DNA of 40,069 bases, from NCBI GenBank assembly GCA_020861095.1, contig JAJBTC010000185.1:1-40069 (forward strand). Reading direction: 5' to 3'. This document shows, in pieces, positions 7,947 through 19,100 of this stretch. The number at the start of each line of letters is the position of its first letter. Within the stretch, counting starts at the first letter, position 1. A model generated the notes under the pieces. The model did no database searches. It was not told the DNA's origin and saw nothing but the letters and a program-made list of their open reading frames with translations. This stretch comes from Bacteroides sp. (GTDB lineage: Bacteria; Bacteroidota; Bacteroidia; Bacteroidales; Bacteroidaceae). The position numbers and the translations under genes were made by a program.

Positions 7947-9653
7947 TTATTTTTGTGTAACCGTCAGCACAGCGTTATTAATACCACCCGACAGATCCAC
8001 AACAAATTCATAGGCCGTGTCGCTTTCCAGCGTAACGTTTGGCTGGAGTTTCACGTTACCATTGTCGTCGCCCTCTCCTATATATACGAGATTGCTGGAA
8101 GTAGACAGGGTATTATTCTGGAACCCACCACCCCAACCCTTCTGGTGGAAGAACTTAAAGTTGATTGCATCCGTGTTTATCTGTTCTCCCGCAACTAAGG
8201 TGATCCGGTATTTTTTGCCACCCAAGGGAGCCATGCAAATGGCTTTGCTATCGCTCCAGCCTATGTTGTTAGCATTTGAGGGCTTTCCGATTCCGTCGCC
8301 AATGACCCAGACCGCACCTGTACCGTCATCGTTCAGTGTGGCAGGCTCACCGCCCGACAATACTTCCACCGCGAAATAATTGAGCGTATGATCTGCATAT
8401 ATCCTGTAACTGCCGTCCATGGCCTGGAAGGTGAACTTATTATCTGATCCTTCTATACTGGCAAAGAAATCGGGATCTATCCACCAATCTTCCATATCGT
8501 CAATGCCTTCCAGCGTGACCGGCTGTCCTTCCATCAGATCCACATCAGCAGGATAAGTGGAAACCTTGACCACCTTACGCTCAAAGATCCAGAAGTATGC
8601 CTCACCCCACGCTTCTGTACCGTCAGGAGCATAAGCCAATACGAGGCGATCGTCCGTAAATTCGATGATGTCATACGTATATATATCATGCTCCTCACCG
8701 GCTTTGGGCCATACGCCACACAATACGTTTACATCCCGGGTGACCAGTTGACCGATAGCCCAGTCATTCCCATCCGGATCTTTCTTTATTTTCGTCAGGT
8801 CGACCGCATATTCTCCTTCCACCTCCGTACCGTCACTGAGTTTCTTGATCAGAGTAGGACCGGAAAATACCATACTGGCTTCTGCGACACCTTCACCGGG
8901 CGCCCACTCGTCCAGGGATTCACCAGCCGATGTGGACCACCAACCTGGTATTCTATCTACTAAATAGGCCCCATTTCCCCATGCGGATGAAGCCCATATC
9001 CATTCTCCCTCGAACGGTCCTTTCTCATCCAGTACAAAATGAAGCTCAGGAAGCCATACTTCATTCCCGGCACAGGTAACCAACCGTATCTGCGCCCGCC
9101 CACTCCGGATGGCGGCAGGTACTCTCAACTTCAACAGACTGGTTGATTTACGGATAAAATCGATCGCGGCGACTCTGATATCACCCTCTGTACCCGGGAA
9201 AATCGCTTCTTCAAAGAATTCCATATCGGTTCCTGTGATGGTGAGCTCGGCACCAATTCCTACCTTATCGCCCGGAGACAAGGTTGCCACCGACGGGTTG
9301 CCTATAGTAACGGGGACACGCGCCGTAACCGACTGATCACCTGCGTGTATGATCAGATCTCCACCGTCCGGTGAAATACCAGCCGGAACAATCACACGGA
9401 TATCGTTGTGTGTGATGACACGGATGTCCGTCACACTTACCTCACCGGGAAACTCTACGGAAGTCACTTCGTCCAGACCGGTACCGGTGATCATCACTTC
9501 CTGTCCTTCCATCACTTTCGTCGGACTGAAAACTTTGATGGAAAGTCCTTCGGACATCGCGTCATCCTTGCTGTCTTCGCATGAACTTACAGCTACCCCT
9601 GTACAGAAGGTAAGGAGGAGAGCTATGGGGTATATCAAACTATTTTTTTTCAT
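7947..9653 (-). CDS. IPT/TIG-domain surface lipoprotein (SusE/F-position glycan binder)
   Basis: 568 aa lipoprotein. The signal peptide ends in VAVSSC (Cys25) followed by EDSKDD, a surface-export type acidic stretch. Two IPT/TIG immunoglobulin-like domains follow at about 38-118 (VFSPTKVMEGQEVMITGTGL) and 119-205 (ATLSPGDKVGIGAELTITGT). A middle beta-rich region rich in Trp/Gly (GPFEGEWIWASSAWGNG) comes next. The last about 170 residues (YRIYADHTLNYFAVEV, LQPNVTLESDTAYEFVVDLSGGINNAVLTVTQ) resemble DUF5121-type SusE/SusF C-terminal carbohydrate-binding modules. It is the last gene of the two-pair Sus operon, 28 bp after a SusD gene, which is the usual place for a surface glycan-binding protein. 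No catalytic motif is seen. Ligand unknown. Confidence 0.8.
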   Translation of the reverse strand: MKKNSLIYPIALLLTFCTGVAVSSCEDSKDDAMSEGLSIKVFSPTKVMEGQEVMITGTGLDEVTSVEFPGEVSVTDIRVITHNDIRVIVPAGISPDGGDLIIHAGDQSVTARVPVTIGNPSVATLSPGDKVGIGAELTITGTDMEFFEEAIFPGTEGDIRVAAIDFIRKSTSLLKLRVPAAIRSGRAQIRLVTCAGNEVWLPELHFVLDEKGPFEGEWIWASSAWGNGAYLVDRIPGWWSTSAGESLDEWAPGEGVAEASMVFSGPTLIKKLSDGTEVEGEYAVDLTKIKKDPDGNDWAIGQLVTRDVNVLCGVWPKAGEEHDIYTYDIIEFTDDRLVLAYAPDGTEAWGEAYFWIFERKVVKVSTYPADVDLMEGQPVTLEGIDDMEDWWIDPDFFASIEGSDNKFTFQAMDGSYRIYADHTLNYFAVEVLSGGEPATLNDDGTGAVWVIGDGIGKPSNANNIGWSDSKAICMAPLGGKKYRITLVAGEQINTDAINFKFFHQKGWGGGFQNNTLSTSSNLVYIGEGDDNGNVKLQPNVTLESDTAYEFVVDLSGGINNAVLTVTQK

Positions 9654-9681
9654 ACGTATGTTTCGTTAAGTAATTCATAGA

Positions 9682-11343
9682 TTATATTACTCCCCATCCA
9701 GGATTTTGCTCCAACTTCTTGTTCTTCTGGATCTCTGATTGTGGAATAGGATACAGGTTGTATTTTTCATCCCATTGACGGGTCTTGGTGTTCCTGTTGA
9801 GGATGACTTCATCGTTAACCAATTGTAATTCCGCAATCTCGATCGTCGTGAAGAACTCTTTTCCCTTCTTCCATCTGCGGATATCCCAGAAGCGATGGTC
9901 TTCAAAGGCAAGTTCCACCATGCGTTCGCGCATGTAACGTTCTTCAAAACCGGCACTTCCCGAAAATTCGGGCATCATGATGTCCGGACGGTTGCGAAGT
10001 ACATTAATGGCTTCGTTGGCCGACATGCCGAATTCACCTTTGGCATCGGCATCTCCATAATAATTATACATGGCTTCGGCATAGTTCAGATAAAATTCCG
10101 CCAGACGCATCACGATCCAGGTATGGCGGCGGGTGGTCGCGTTGTTATAAGTGGTGATACAGTTCCCATCTACATACTTCTTCAGGTAGTAGCCTGTAGG
10201 GGTAGCGCCGTATTTGGGCGAACCGTTGAATCCGCCTGCATAGCTCTGGATAGTGATCTGTTGCACGCTATTGGTAGGCCACTGATCCCCGTTTTTCACT
10301 ACGGTAAGGGCAAATCGCGGGTCCAAACCTTCATAGGGATCTTCCCGGGTGATATTCACCTGACCGGGATGCCGCTGCCTGAAGGTCTCTCCGTTGTCTG
10401 CGTATTCGTAGGCATCTACTAAGGATTGCGTAGGACAGTTGCCCGAGTTCCCGTTCTCTACCCCTACCGGATAGTTGGCTCTTTCAAACGCGTTGTCCGC
10501 GGTCCGGCCCAGCCCCATGATAAACTCACTGTTGTAGAATGCATCGTGTCCCCACAAGTCGGCATATGAACTTAACCAGATTCCCCATTCACCGGCTCTG
10601 TCAAGCAGATCTTTGGATGCCGCGGCAGCTTCTTTCCAGCGTTCTTTGTTGTTGTCCGTATTGAACAGGGGAGAAGCCGCGTATAGTAGCGTACGCGCTT
10701 TCAGGGCCAGAACCGCCGCGCGGGTGGCACGTCCGACCTCCTGATTGGGCTCGTCTTTATACGAATAAGGCAGGTATTCGGCAATGGCATCACATTCTTC
10801 GACAATAAACCGGAATACATCCTGGACGGGAGTGCGTGTCACGTGGTTCGCTTCGGCATTCGTCAGGGTAGTGGTCACCAGAGGCACATCTCCATAGGCT
10901 CTGGCCAGCTCAAAATAATAGTACGCCCGCAGGAACCTTAATTCGTAAGGGAACAGTTCAAACTGCAAAAGCATATTCGGATAACTACTATCGTATTTGT
11001 AATCGTCCAGATTGATCTGATCGATTTTCTCCAGATAGAGATGCACTTCAGCAATCGCCCGGTAAGATACCTCCCAGGTATTTGCAAACGGATAGGCCGG
11101 CGTCCAGCCTCCGTTATAGTACTTATGTATATCGGACAGAGAAACCGCAAAGTCCGCTTCATCCGTGGCACTGGCTTTGATGGCTCCATTGTAATTATAC
11201 TTAAATTCGTTGAACATCTGTCCATACACATCGAAGACCAGATTTTTGACACCGTTTATCGGACTGTTGTACGTCCATTCTTCATCACGGGTGCTTACTT
11301 CATTGTAACTCAGATCGACACAACCTGCAAACAACAGTACCAT
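9682..11343 (-). CDS. SusD/RagB-family lipoprotein, signal peptide out of frame
   Basis: 553 aa in the open frame from ATG 11343, but this start leaves only MVLLFAGC before the lipidated Cys, too short for a signal peptide. An ATG at 11375, 18 bp after the upstream SusC stop, opens NRK and then runs out of frame. One extra A in the A6 tract at 11362-11367 would join it to KYIPIALMVLLFAGC, a perfect lipoprotein signal, giving 564 aa. The tract reads A AAA AAT in the ATG frame, a classic -1 slippery heptamer. The body is typical SusD: FLRAYYYFELARAYGDVPLVT, ATRAAVLALKARTLLYAASPLFN, LRNRPDIMMPEF, MVELAFEDHRFWDIRRWK and the closing IPQSEIQKNKKLEQNPGW. SusD caps the SusC transporter and binds the glycan at the cell surface. 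Confidence 0.85.
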   Translation of the reverse strand: MVLLFAGCVDLSYNEVSTRDEEWTYNSPINGVKNLVFDVYGQMFNEFKYNYNGAIKASATDEADFAVSLSDIHKYYNGGWTPAYPFANTWEVSYRAIAEVHLYLEKIDQINLDDYKYDSSYPNMLLQFELFPYELRFLRAYYYFELARAYGDVPLVTTTLTNAEANHVTRTPVQDVFRFIVEECDAIAEYLPYSYKDEPNQEVGRATRAAVLALKARTLLYAASPLFNTDNNKERWKEAAAASKDLLDRAGEWGIWLSSYADLWGHDAFYNSEFIMGLGRTADNAFERANYPVGVENGNSGNCPTQSLVDAYEYADNGETFRQRHPGQVNITREDPYEGLDPRFALTVVKNGDQWPTNSVQQITIQSYAGGFNGSPKYGATPTGYYLKKYVDGNCITTYNNATTRRHTWIVMRLAEFYLNYAEAMYNYYGDADAKGEFGMSANEAINVLRNRPDIMMPEFSGSAGFEERYMRERMVELAFEDHRFWDIRRWKKGKEFFTTIEIAELQLVNDEVILNRNTKTRQWDEKYNLYPIPQSEIQKNKKLEQNPGWGVI

Positions 11344-11393
11344 CAGTGCGATGGGTATATATTTTTTCTGTTCATATCTTTTTTCTTTGAAGA

Positions 11394-14189
11394 TTAGAAT
11401 GTTAAAGACAAACCTACATTTACTGATTTCAACACCGGATAGGCGGTAGAGAGAACTTCCGCATCCATAGCGGCCACATTATCGAATGATAAGAGATTTT
11501 GCCCCTGGAGAAACACTTTCACTCCCGTCATATTCATTTTCTGAGTCCATCGGACAGGCAGCTTGTAGTATAATTCACAATTACGTAGTTTCAGAAAGTG
11601 GATCTTTTTAAGCCAGATCGTACTTTCCTGTTCGTTGTTGGGAACACTTTGTGAGGATAAGCGCGGATAGCGCGCGGCATTCCCCGCTACATCCCACGAA
11701 TGGTTGTAATATTCTCTGGAAAGGTTGTTGTTGTCCGCAAGTACATTCCATACACCGGTTACCTGACGCAGGTTCTTCATATAATTGCCAGCCCCCTGGA
11801 ACAAGGCATTGAAACCGAATCCTTTGTATTCCAGTCCTACACCAAAGGCATAGTTCAGTTCGGGAAGATCCATTCCGTAGCCCAGACTGGTATAGTCAAA
11901 CTGATTGATCACTTCGTCTCCGTTCTGATCTTTGTATTTCACATCGCCCGGACTTACGGTCGAGAACTCCTGTCGGTAGCTGTTGTCTATATCGGCCTGA
12001 TCTTTATAGAAGCCGCTCGCTTCCAGTCCCCAGGCTTCATTTACGCGCTTGCCTACAGGGTCGACGTTAGGATAGGGAGGTTCTCCGATATATCGGGTAA
12101 CCTTGTTCCTGCTCCAGGTCAGCATACCGGATGCGTTCAGCCAGAGATCTCTGCCCAGTTTCCTGGCAAATTTCGCGCCCCATTCGAAACCGTAACTGTC
12201 TACCTCACCTACATCGTTGTAGGCCGACTGTATACCTACTACATACGAGTTTTCCAGCGTAGCGTCGAGCATGATGTGGCTTCTTTGCTGATAAAACAGG
12301 TCGGCTGTGATATCTAACGCGTTCCACAAACGGAGATCCGTACCCAGATTGAACTTGGTGGCTTTCTCCTGTGAGAAGTCAGTGGTGGGGAAAGAACGCA
12401 GAAATGCCCCCGTACCCGTATTGTATTGATTCCCATAGATAAAATATCCATTGGAGCCGTCCCAGGCAGAAAGCCATATGCCGGCCGCGGGCACATAGTC
12501 GGTGTGCTGAATACCTGCCGACGCTCTTACCTTTCCATAGGTAAGCAGGCCGGCTCCGGGATTATTCGTAAAGATGTAGGCCAATGACAAAGTAGGGGAG
12601 AACGCCCATTTGGCCGGATAACTCCGGTTGGAACCGTTGGCAGCCAGTACCAGATCGGCTACGTATTTGTTCTGAAAATCATAATGGAAAGCTCCCATCC
12701 AGTTGGCCCGGTAGAAGGTATTCCCCTGGTTGTCCCGTATTTCTCCTTTGGTACTGTAGATCAGTGAAGCCGCGAAATTATCATCTTCACGGAATGAATT
12801 ATGGTACCGGAAGCCTACGGCACTGTTCGCAATTCTCCACTGTTTCTGTACATAATGGTTGAACTGCAGTTTGTCTTCCTTATTACCCATGATCACTTCC
12901 TGCACATTACTTTTGTCACCGATAGCGCCGGTATAGTATTCGTATCCATACTGATGTCCTTTATTGCGGTGTTCGTAAGTAATGGAAGCATTGTCATAGC
13001 CCGCACTCACAAAAGCGCTCAGCCCTTTTACCCAGAAGCTCAGGTCCTGCTCCAGTCTGGCATCCGCCCACAACTGACGCTGGTGAGTTTTCATAAATCC
13101 GGAAGCCTGGATCTTTGCCGCCACATTTGCATCGCCATACGCTTCATTACCGCCCCATATCCCACTCGATGTCTGATAGGGAAACGCACTGGCCGGGGTC
13201 TTATAAACATACCAGGCAGCACCGTTCGCATCCACATCATTGGGCTGGCTGGTTTCCATGAAGATCCCCAACACATTTACCGACATTTTTGTGGTAGACG
13301 ACAAGGAGAAATCCACATTCGAACGGATATTGGCTTTGGAATATTTCAACTGTGAATCATAATCTTTCTGTCTGGTATCTTTCAACAGTCCTCTGCTCCC
13401 GGTGTAATCCATCATGGTATAGTAGCGTACTTTGTCGTTGCCACCGAAAACCGACAGATTGGCCCGGTCTTCCGACCCTCTGTTTTTGAAAGCCTTATCT
13501 TTCCAGTTCACATCCGGATAGAAGTGAGGGTCGGTGCCCGATTTAAAAAGATCAAGTTCCTGTTGGGTATATGCAGCCGACAATCCGTCGTTGGAGCGGG
13601 CCTTATTTAACGCAGACACATACTCGTGTCCGTTCAGCATTTCGGCAAATTCCGGATCAAAAGTGAATTTATGACTGTATCCTACTTTGATCTGTGTTTT
13701 ACCCAGATGTCCTCTTTTGGTTTTCACTAAGATAGCACCGTTGATCGCTTCATGTCCCAGCAGGGCTACCGCCGCCGCATCTTTCAGCACAGTGACGCTT
13801 TCCACTTCTTCCACTGTCAGACGGTCGATCGGCCTTTCATACCCATCTACCAGAATGAGAATGTCTTTTTCCGACCAGGTCTGGTATCCCCGGATATTTA
13901 ATGTGGCTCCTCTGTCTTCATCTCCGACAAAACCGCCGTTCTGGAACACGTTCAGTCCCAATAACTTTCCATAAAGCGCATCGGCCAGACTGATGGCAGA
14001 TGTCTGTTGCAATTCCTCTCCCGAGATCGTGGTTGCCGCAACAGTCGAAAGGAACTCGCTCTGTTCCACACCAAACCCCAGATCTACTTTCTGTAAAGTC
14101 TTGTCGTGGAGTGCCACCTGTGCCTGGGCCGATAGGACGGCAACAAAGGACACTAGTAAACCTATTTTTTTCATGTGACTATTATTCAT
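11394..14189 (-). CDS. SusC/RagA-family TonB-dependent transporter, short N-terminus
   Basis: 931 aa outer-membrane glycan importer. The start may be M6 (14174, MKKIGLLVSFVAVLSAQAQ), which begins the signal peptide. The mature protein goes almost straight into the plug: FLSTVAATTISGEELQ, ALYGKLLGLNVFQNG, LNIRGYQTW, ILILVDGYERPIDRL, VTVLKDAAAVALLGHEAINGAILVKTKRG. The CarboxypepD_reg domain that usually precedes the plug (as in the other two SusC genes here) is absent, which explains the shorter length against the usual 1000-1100 aa. The barrel ends in VNVGLSLTF with a C-terminal Phe. It pairs with the SusD gene 18 bp downstream, and lies 38 bp after the preceding SusD. Confidence 0.88.
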   Translation of the reverse strand: MNNSHMKKIGLLVSFVAVLSAQAQVALHDKTLQKVDLGFGVEQSEFLSTVAATTISGEELQQTSAISLADALYGKLLGLNVFQNGGFVGDEDRGATLNIRGYQTWSEKDILILVDGYERPIDRLTVEEVESVTVLKDAAAVALLGHEAINGAILVKTKRGHLGKTQIKVGYSHKFTFDPEFAEMLNGHEYVSALNKARSNDGLSAAYTQQELDLFKSGTDPHFYPDVNWKDKAFKNRGSEDRANLSVFGGNDKVRYYTMMDYTGSRGLLKDTRQKDYDSQLKYSKANIRSNVDFSLSSTTKMSVNVLGIFMETSQPNDVDANGAAWYVYKTPASAFPYQTSSGIWGGNEAYGDANVAAKIQASGFMKTHQRQLWADARLEQDLSFWVKGLSAFVSAGYDNASITYEHRNKGHQYGYEYYTGAIGDKSNVQEVIMGNKEDKLQFNHYVQKQWRIANSAVGFRYHNSFREDDNFAASLIYSTKGEIRDNQGNTFYRANWMGAFHYDFQNKYVADLVLAANGSNRSYPAKWAFSPTLSLAYIFTNNPGAGLLTYGKVRASAGIQHTDYVPAAGIWLSAWDGSNGYFIYGNQYNTGTGAFLRSFPTTDFSQEKATKFNLGTDLRLWNALDITADLFYQQRSHIMLDATLENSYVVGIQSAYNDVGEVDSYGFEWGAKFARKLGRDLWLNASGMLTWSRNKVTRYIGEPPYPNVDPVGKRVNEAWGLEASGFYKDQADIDNSYRQEFSTVSPGDVKYKDQNGDEVINQFDYTSLGYGMDLPELNYAFGVGLEYKGFGFNALFQGAGNYMKNLRQVTGVWNVLADNNNLSREYYNHSWDVAGNAARYPRLSSQSVPNNEQESTIWLKKIHFLKLRNCELYYKLPVRWTQKMNMTGVKVFLQGQNLLSFDNVAAMDAEVLSTAYPVLKSVNVGLSLTF

Positions 14190-14227
14190 ACTTTTAAATT
14201 ATAAGTCCGACACTATTATCCATTTTA

Positions 14228-16180
14228 TTACCAACCCGGATTCTGGGTCAGGCCGTATCCTTTATTTATTTCGGAGCGTGGCAGTGGCGAAAGCAGCCAT
14301 TTATTGTCCCATCCGCCGGAGGTCCACCACCTGCGTGAGCCAAAGGTGATCTGTTGTTTCTCGTAGATAAAGTTGGGCCACGTCTCACCGGCTTGTAACC
14401 GTGTATCGGCTCTTTCATCCTTTTGTCCGTCGGCCGTTTTTCTCCACGTGTGCAGTTCGTGCAACGGAGAAGTAAACTTGTCTATCATTTTCCGACGAAT
14501 GATGTCATACAGCCGTTCGTCTTCATAACCCAATTCACAGGCACGTTCGCGCATGATTTCATCAATCAGATTGTCCTTGTTGGTAGTCAGATTCAACTCC
14601 CGGTTCATCTCCTCGATTTTGCCCAGGCCTACCCGGGCGCGTACTTTATTCACCTCGTCACAGGCAAGTTGAAGACTACCCGTCTCTGCCAATGCTTCGG
14701 CATAGATCAGGTGCATATCCGCCATGCGCAGGTATGCGTAACACCTCGGATAGTGCCATCCGAAATCCAGGATCCATTTATACATCCCCATGCCTGTCGG
14801 GAACCGGTAGTTATATTCCCAGTTGAACCCGGCGTGTTCGATGTTCCCACCTTTCCATAATTCTATGCTGGTCAGACCCTCCTGATATTGTTCCCGGAGG
14901 TTCTGGCGGGTTACCACCAGTGTTTCGTAGAGGCGCGGATCACGGTCAACAAATATGTCCACATTACCCGGATTGTTTGTTCCGTAAATATCCTTGTACA
15001 GATAATTTCTACCGTCGGCCATCGGAAACATTTCCATAAATTCCAGTGTCGGATTCGCCCCTCCGAAGTGTGCCTGTCCACAGGCGTCTCCCGAAGCTCC
15101 CCATTCTTCGCCGTCGTATGTAGAGTGGACTTCAATGATCTTCTCACTGTTCCCGCGAAACCAGTAGGCGGCCCGGTAAGCGGCAGCATAGCCCGCCTCA
15201 TCGTGTGAGGTGGGTTGTATGAGTTGGAAATAATTTCCGTTCTGAGTGTTCTGGGTGAAAAACTCTTCACAGGCCTGCCTACATCTGGTCCAGTATTCGT
15301 TTTTCTTTCCGCCAAACCACACGTGGAGTGGGTCTTGTCCTTCTTCACTTTTGGTGTATTCGCGGTAAGGTTGGTCGTCATTGAACAAGGGCGAAGCGGC
15401 AAACAGATAAAGTTTGGCCCTCAACGCCACAGCTCCCGCTTTGATCAGGCGTCCGGCATAGGTCTCCTGGTCCTGTACTCTCCAGGGCAAGCCAGGTTCA
15501 TCTATGGCACGCTGAAGCAAGTCGTCAATAAACCGGACGGTTTCTTCTGCCGTAGCCCGTCCACCTTCCACTTCTTCTCCTGTTTCATACACATGGTCTA
15601 CAAGCGGCAAGCCACCGAAATTCCTGAAAGCGTCAAAATAGCGGGTAGCCATAATGATGTAGGCTTCGCCCCGGAGCTGGCTTTTTTCCGTATCACTCAG
15701 ATCGGGTACACGGTCTATGTTTTCTACAAAGATCCACCCTTTACGGATCGTGCCCCAGATACCTACCCTGTTATCACCACCACTGGTACCGGCAAACGGG
15801 AATTTATCGGTAGGTTCCCATCCTTCCTGGTTAGCCTCGGTCAGCGTACCCGGATAATAATTGTAATTTACCTGTCCCCAGTCGTTGTAGCTGTGGGTAA
15901 TGTCTGTCAACGCTTCGAGAGGATTGTAGCCTATCATCGCGTTGTAAGTAAAAGGACTGTTGAGGCTGCCATACATGTGCCACAAAAATGCTTTCGCATT
16001 TTCTCCTTTCGAGAATATAGAGTCGATGTTCACATCTACACTGGGCGGTTTCTCCAGGAATTTATCGCCGAAATTGATATCGTCCACGCAGGAGAAGAAC
16101 GAACAAACGCCTATCATCAAGCCCAGGCTTCCTGCAGTAGCATGCCTCATCGCTTTTTGTATTGTTTTTATTGTTTTCAT
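14228..16180 (-). CDS. SusD/RagB-family lipoprotein
   Basis: 650 aa, large for the family (often 500-600). The signal peptide ends in CSFFSC (Cys31) followed by VDD. SusD landmarks are present: LRGEAYIIMATRYFDAFRNFGGLPLVDHVYE, GAVALRAKLYLFAASPLFND, RMADMHLIYAEALAETG, VRARVGLG, MRERACELGYEDERLYDIIRRK, and the terminal SPLPRSEINKGYGLTQNPGW. TPR-like helices make up the binding scaffold. It begins 12 bp after the end of the frameshifted SusC gene (16193), so the pair is co-translated in one transcript. The glycan substrate is not evident. Confidence 0.88.
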   Translation of the reverse strand: MKTIKTIQKAMRHATAGSLGLMIGVCSFFSCVDDINFGDKFLEKPPSVDVNIDSIFSKGENAKAFLWHMYGSLNSPFTYNAMIGYNPLEALTDITHSYNDWGQVNYNYYPGTLTEANQEGWEPTDKFPFAGTSGGDNRVGIWGTIRKGWIFVENIDRVPDLSDTEKSQLRGEAYIIMATRYFDAFRNFGGLPLVDHVYETGEEVEGGRATAEETVRFIDDLLQRAIDEPGLPWRVQDQETYAGRLIKAGAVALRAKLYLFAASPLFNDDQPYREYTKSEEGQDPLHVWFGGKKNEYWTRCRQACEEFFTQNTQNGNYFQLIQPTSHDEAGYAAAYRAAYWFRGNSEKIIEVHSTYDGEEWGASGDACGQAHFGGANPTLEFMEMFPMADGRNYLYKDIYGTNNPGNVDIFVDRDPRLYETLVVTRQNLREQYQEGLTSIELWKGGNIEHAGFNWEYNYRFPTGMGMYKWILDFGWHYPRCYAYLRMADMHLIYAEALAETGSLQLACDEVNKVRARVGLGKIEEMNRELNLTTNKDNLIDEIMRERACELGYEDERLYDIIRRKMIDKFTSPLHELHTWRKTADGQKDERADTRLQAGETWPNFIYEKQQITFGSRRWWTSGGWDNKWLLSPLPRSEINKGYGLTQNPGW

Positions 16181-16192
16181 GGTTCGGATGGA

Positions 16193-19100
16193 TTAAAAGT
16201 TTACGTTTATCCCAAAATTGTATACACGTGTCATCGGGTATTTTATAAATTCACCCCACTCACCGCCCCGGCTTTCGGGGTCGTTGGCTTTAAACTTCGA
16301 AAAGGTCAGCAGGTTGTACCCCGAAGCATAGATACGGACATTGCTTATTTGCGGAACACCGGGGATCTTGAAGGTATATCCTATTTCTGCATTCTTCAGA
16401 CGGACATACGAAGCGTCTACCATCCATATCCGCGACAGTTCTATGTTGTGATTTGTATTGACAAATGTAAGGCGTGGCAGGCGGGCCGTAGCTGCTGTTT
16501 CCTCCGTCCAGCTGTTGTCATAGATCCATTTATTCAGCATCGACGTGTTGCCTGTGCCAAATGCCGGACGATAGTAGGCTCCCAGTTGCCTGTCCACATG
16601 GGTTGCACCGATCCATGTCATCGAGAAGTCGATATTCTTGTAGCTCAGACTTATATTGAGTGAGCCGGTGTATTCGGGAATATCGGTAAATCCAATGGCA
16701 TGCTGGTCGTTAGCATCTATTTTTCCGTCTCCGTTCAGATCCACATATACACAGTCACCTGCCTGTATGACAACTCCCTGATCGGGCATTTCCGTCCCGA
16801 ATCTGGCCAGGTAGCGTTCTTCGGTTTTTCCCGGTTCATAAAGTTCGAAGAATTCGCGGCCGAAAGGTTGCCCTACCGGTAGTCCCGTATGGTACAGATA
16901 CTCGTAATCCTGCTTTACCTCGGCCATTTCAATCACTTTATTGCGGGCAAACGAAAGTCCCGGTGCAATGGAATAGGTCACATTGCCTATCCTGTCGTCC
17001 CACCTCAGGGAGAGTTCATACCCCCGGTTCTTTACGCGTCCGAAGTTCACGGAACTTGCACTCATACCGGTGATGGCAGCCAGAGAGGTTTCGTTGGAAA
17101 CCAGGATATTCTTCCGGTCTTCAAAGAAAAAATCGGCGCTGAAACTCAGTTTGCTGTTGATCAGTTTCAGATCGACCCCGTAGTTCTGTTTCGTAGCTGT
17201 TTCCCACGTTACAAAGGGATTCCCTGCCGAAGCCTCGCGGGCACCCGGCATCCAGGTGTTGTTGTCGGTCCCGAAATTTGCCGTTCTGTTTGCGATGTAC
17301 CCTCCACCGTTACCTCCCTGGAAATATTCATAGCTACCCGGCAGATAAAGGAAACGCAGGTTGTTTGTATTGTCGTTACCGACCCTACCCAACGAAACGC
17401 GGAGTTTCAGGTAAGGAATAAGGGTACTGACGGGTGCCCAGAACTCTTCGGAAGAAGGGATCCATCCGATAGAAGCGGAAGGAAAGAAGCCGTAGCGCCT
17501 GCCCGAAGCAAAATTCTCGGAACTGTTGTATCCCATGTTCACATCTACCAGATAACGGGTGGCATAGTCATAGGTTATACGTCCCACTGTTCCCACATAC
17601 CCCGAAGGTATGGAAGTATATAATCCTTGCGAATCCCACGGATAGTATCTCTTGGACTGGTTGTAAAGCACCAGGGCGCCTACATTGTGGTTGCCGAATT
17701 TACGCGCGTAGTTGAAGCTGGCTTCGGCATACCAGTTCCTGTCGCCCCACTTGGATTCGCCGTAGGGCAACGGCCAGGAATCCCCTTCTTTCACCAACAC
17801 GATCTTAGGCGATCCGTCTTCTTCAAATTCTCCCGGAGCCAGGGTAGCCCTGTATTTAATTCCGGACCCGTATCCATGTTCCCGGTTCTTTTCAGCTGTA
17901 TAGCTTGCGTTGTACGAGCCTTTCACTTTAAAGTCCAGTCCTTTGGTAATAAAATCAAGTTTCAACTGGTATTGCAGGTCTAAGTTCACCGTATTCTTGC
18001 TTTGTTTCGTATAACCCAGTTGGTAAAGTCGTCCCAGCGCATCGACCGTATAGTCACCCACCAGGTTACGATCGGCCACAATACGGCGCCCCTCGGAGTC
18101 AAGCCCATATCCCGACATCGGCATACCGCTGTTCAGCAGTCCTTCGTTGGCAAACAGCCCTCCCTGACCGCCGCTACCTGATCCGCCTTCGCCTCCGCCA
18201 ATGCTGTTACGGGTCTCCAGACGTCCGCCGACATTGACCGACAACTGACTGAGCCGGGATAAGGTCAGATCCATATTGGCGCGATAGTTGTACCTTCGGT
18301 ATTTGAAATTTGCCTCCGAACCCTGGCCGAACGTTTTAAACAATCCATCCTGATCCAGCATCCCTACCGAAACAAAATATCTTGCCTTATCGCTTCCTCC
18401 CGATATATTCACATTATACTGGCTTTGCCACGCATGGTTTTTCATCAGGTAATCGAACCAGTTGGTATCGGGGTAAACCATCAACATATCTCTGTCTCTG
18501 AAGTGGCGGATGGCCTCGTCACTGTACTTCCAGTTCTCTCTGGATACTCCATCCATCATTTGTGCCGTATTGTAAGCCGTGGCGTATTCGTAGGAATTGG
18601 CCGGTGTCAGGAATCTGGTAATCTGCTGGATACCTCCCTGTGCGCTGAAGGAAACCGACGGCTTACCACTTTCCCCACGTCTGGTAGTCACCAGGATCAC
18701 CCCGTTGGCTCCCCGTACCCCAAACACAGCGGTAGCAGAAGCATCTTTCAGGATACTGATGTCGGCCACTTCATGGGGGTCCAACTGGCTGAAAGGACGC
18801 TCCACTCCGTCTACCAATACCAGTGGTTCGGCACTGTTCAGAGAGCCTATACCCCGCACACGGATCACGGGATCGTCGCCCCCCCGGTATACCGGAATAC
18901 TGAACAGACTGCAGGCCGGGCAGTTTACCTGCCAGGGAATTCCCCAGAGATGCTGCGGGAGACTTCAACAGTTCTTTACCTCCTACATTGGAGACAGCAC
19001 CTGTGATGGTCACCTTTTTCTGTTGTCCGTAACCGATCACAACAACCTCTTCGAGTTGCTGATTATCGGTTTCCATGGTCACATTCAGTGTTCTGCCAGT

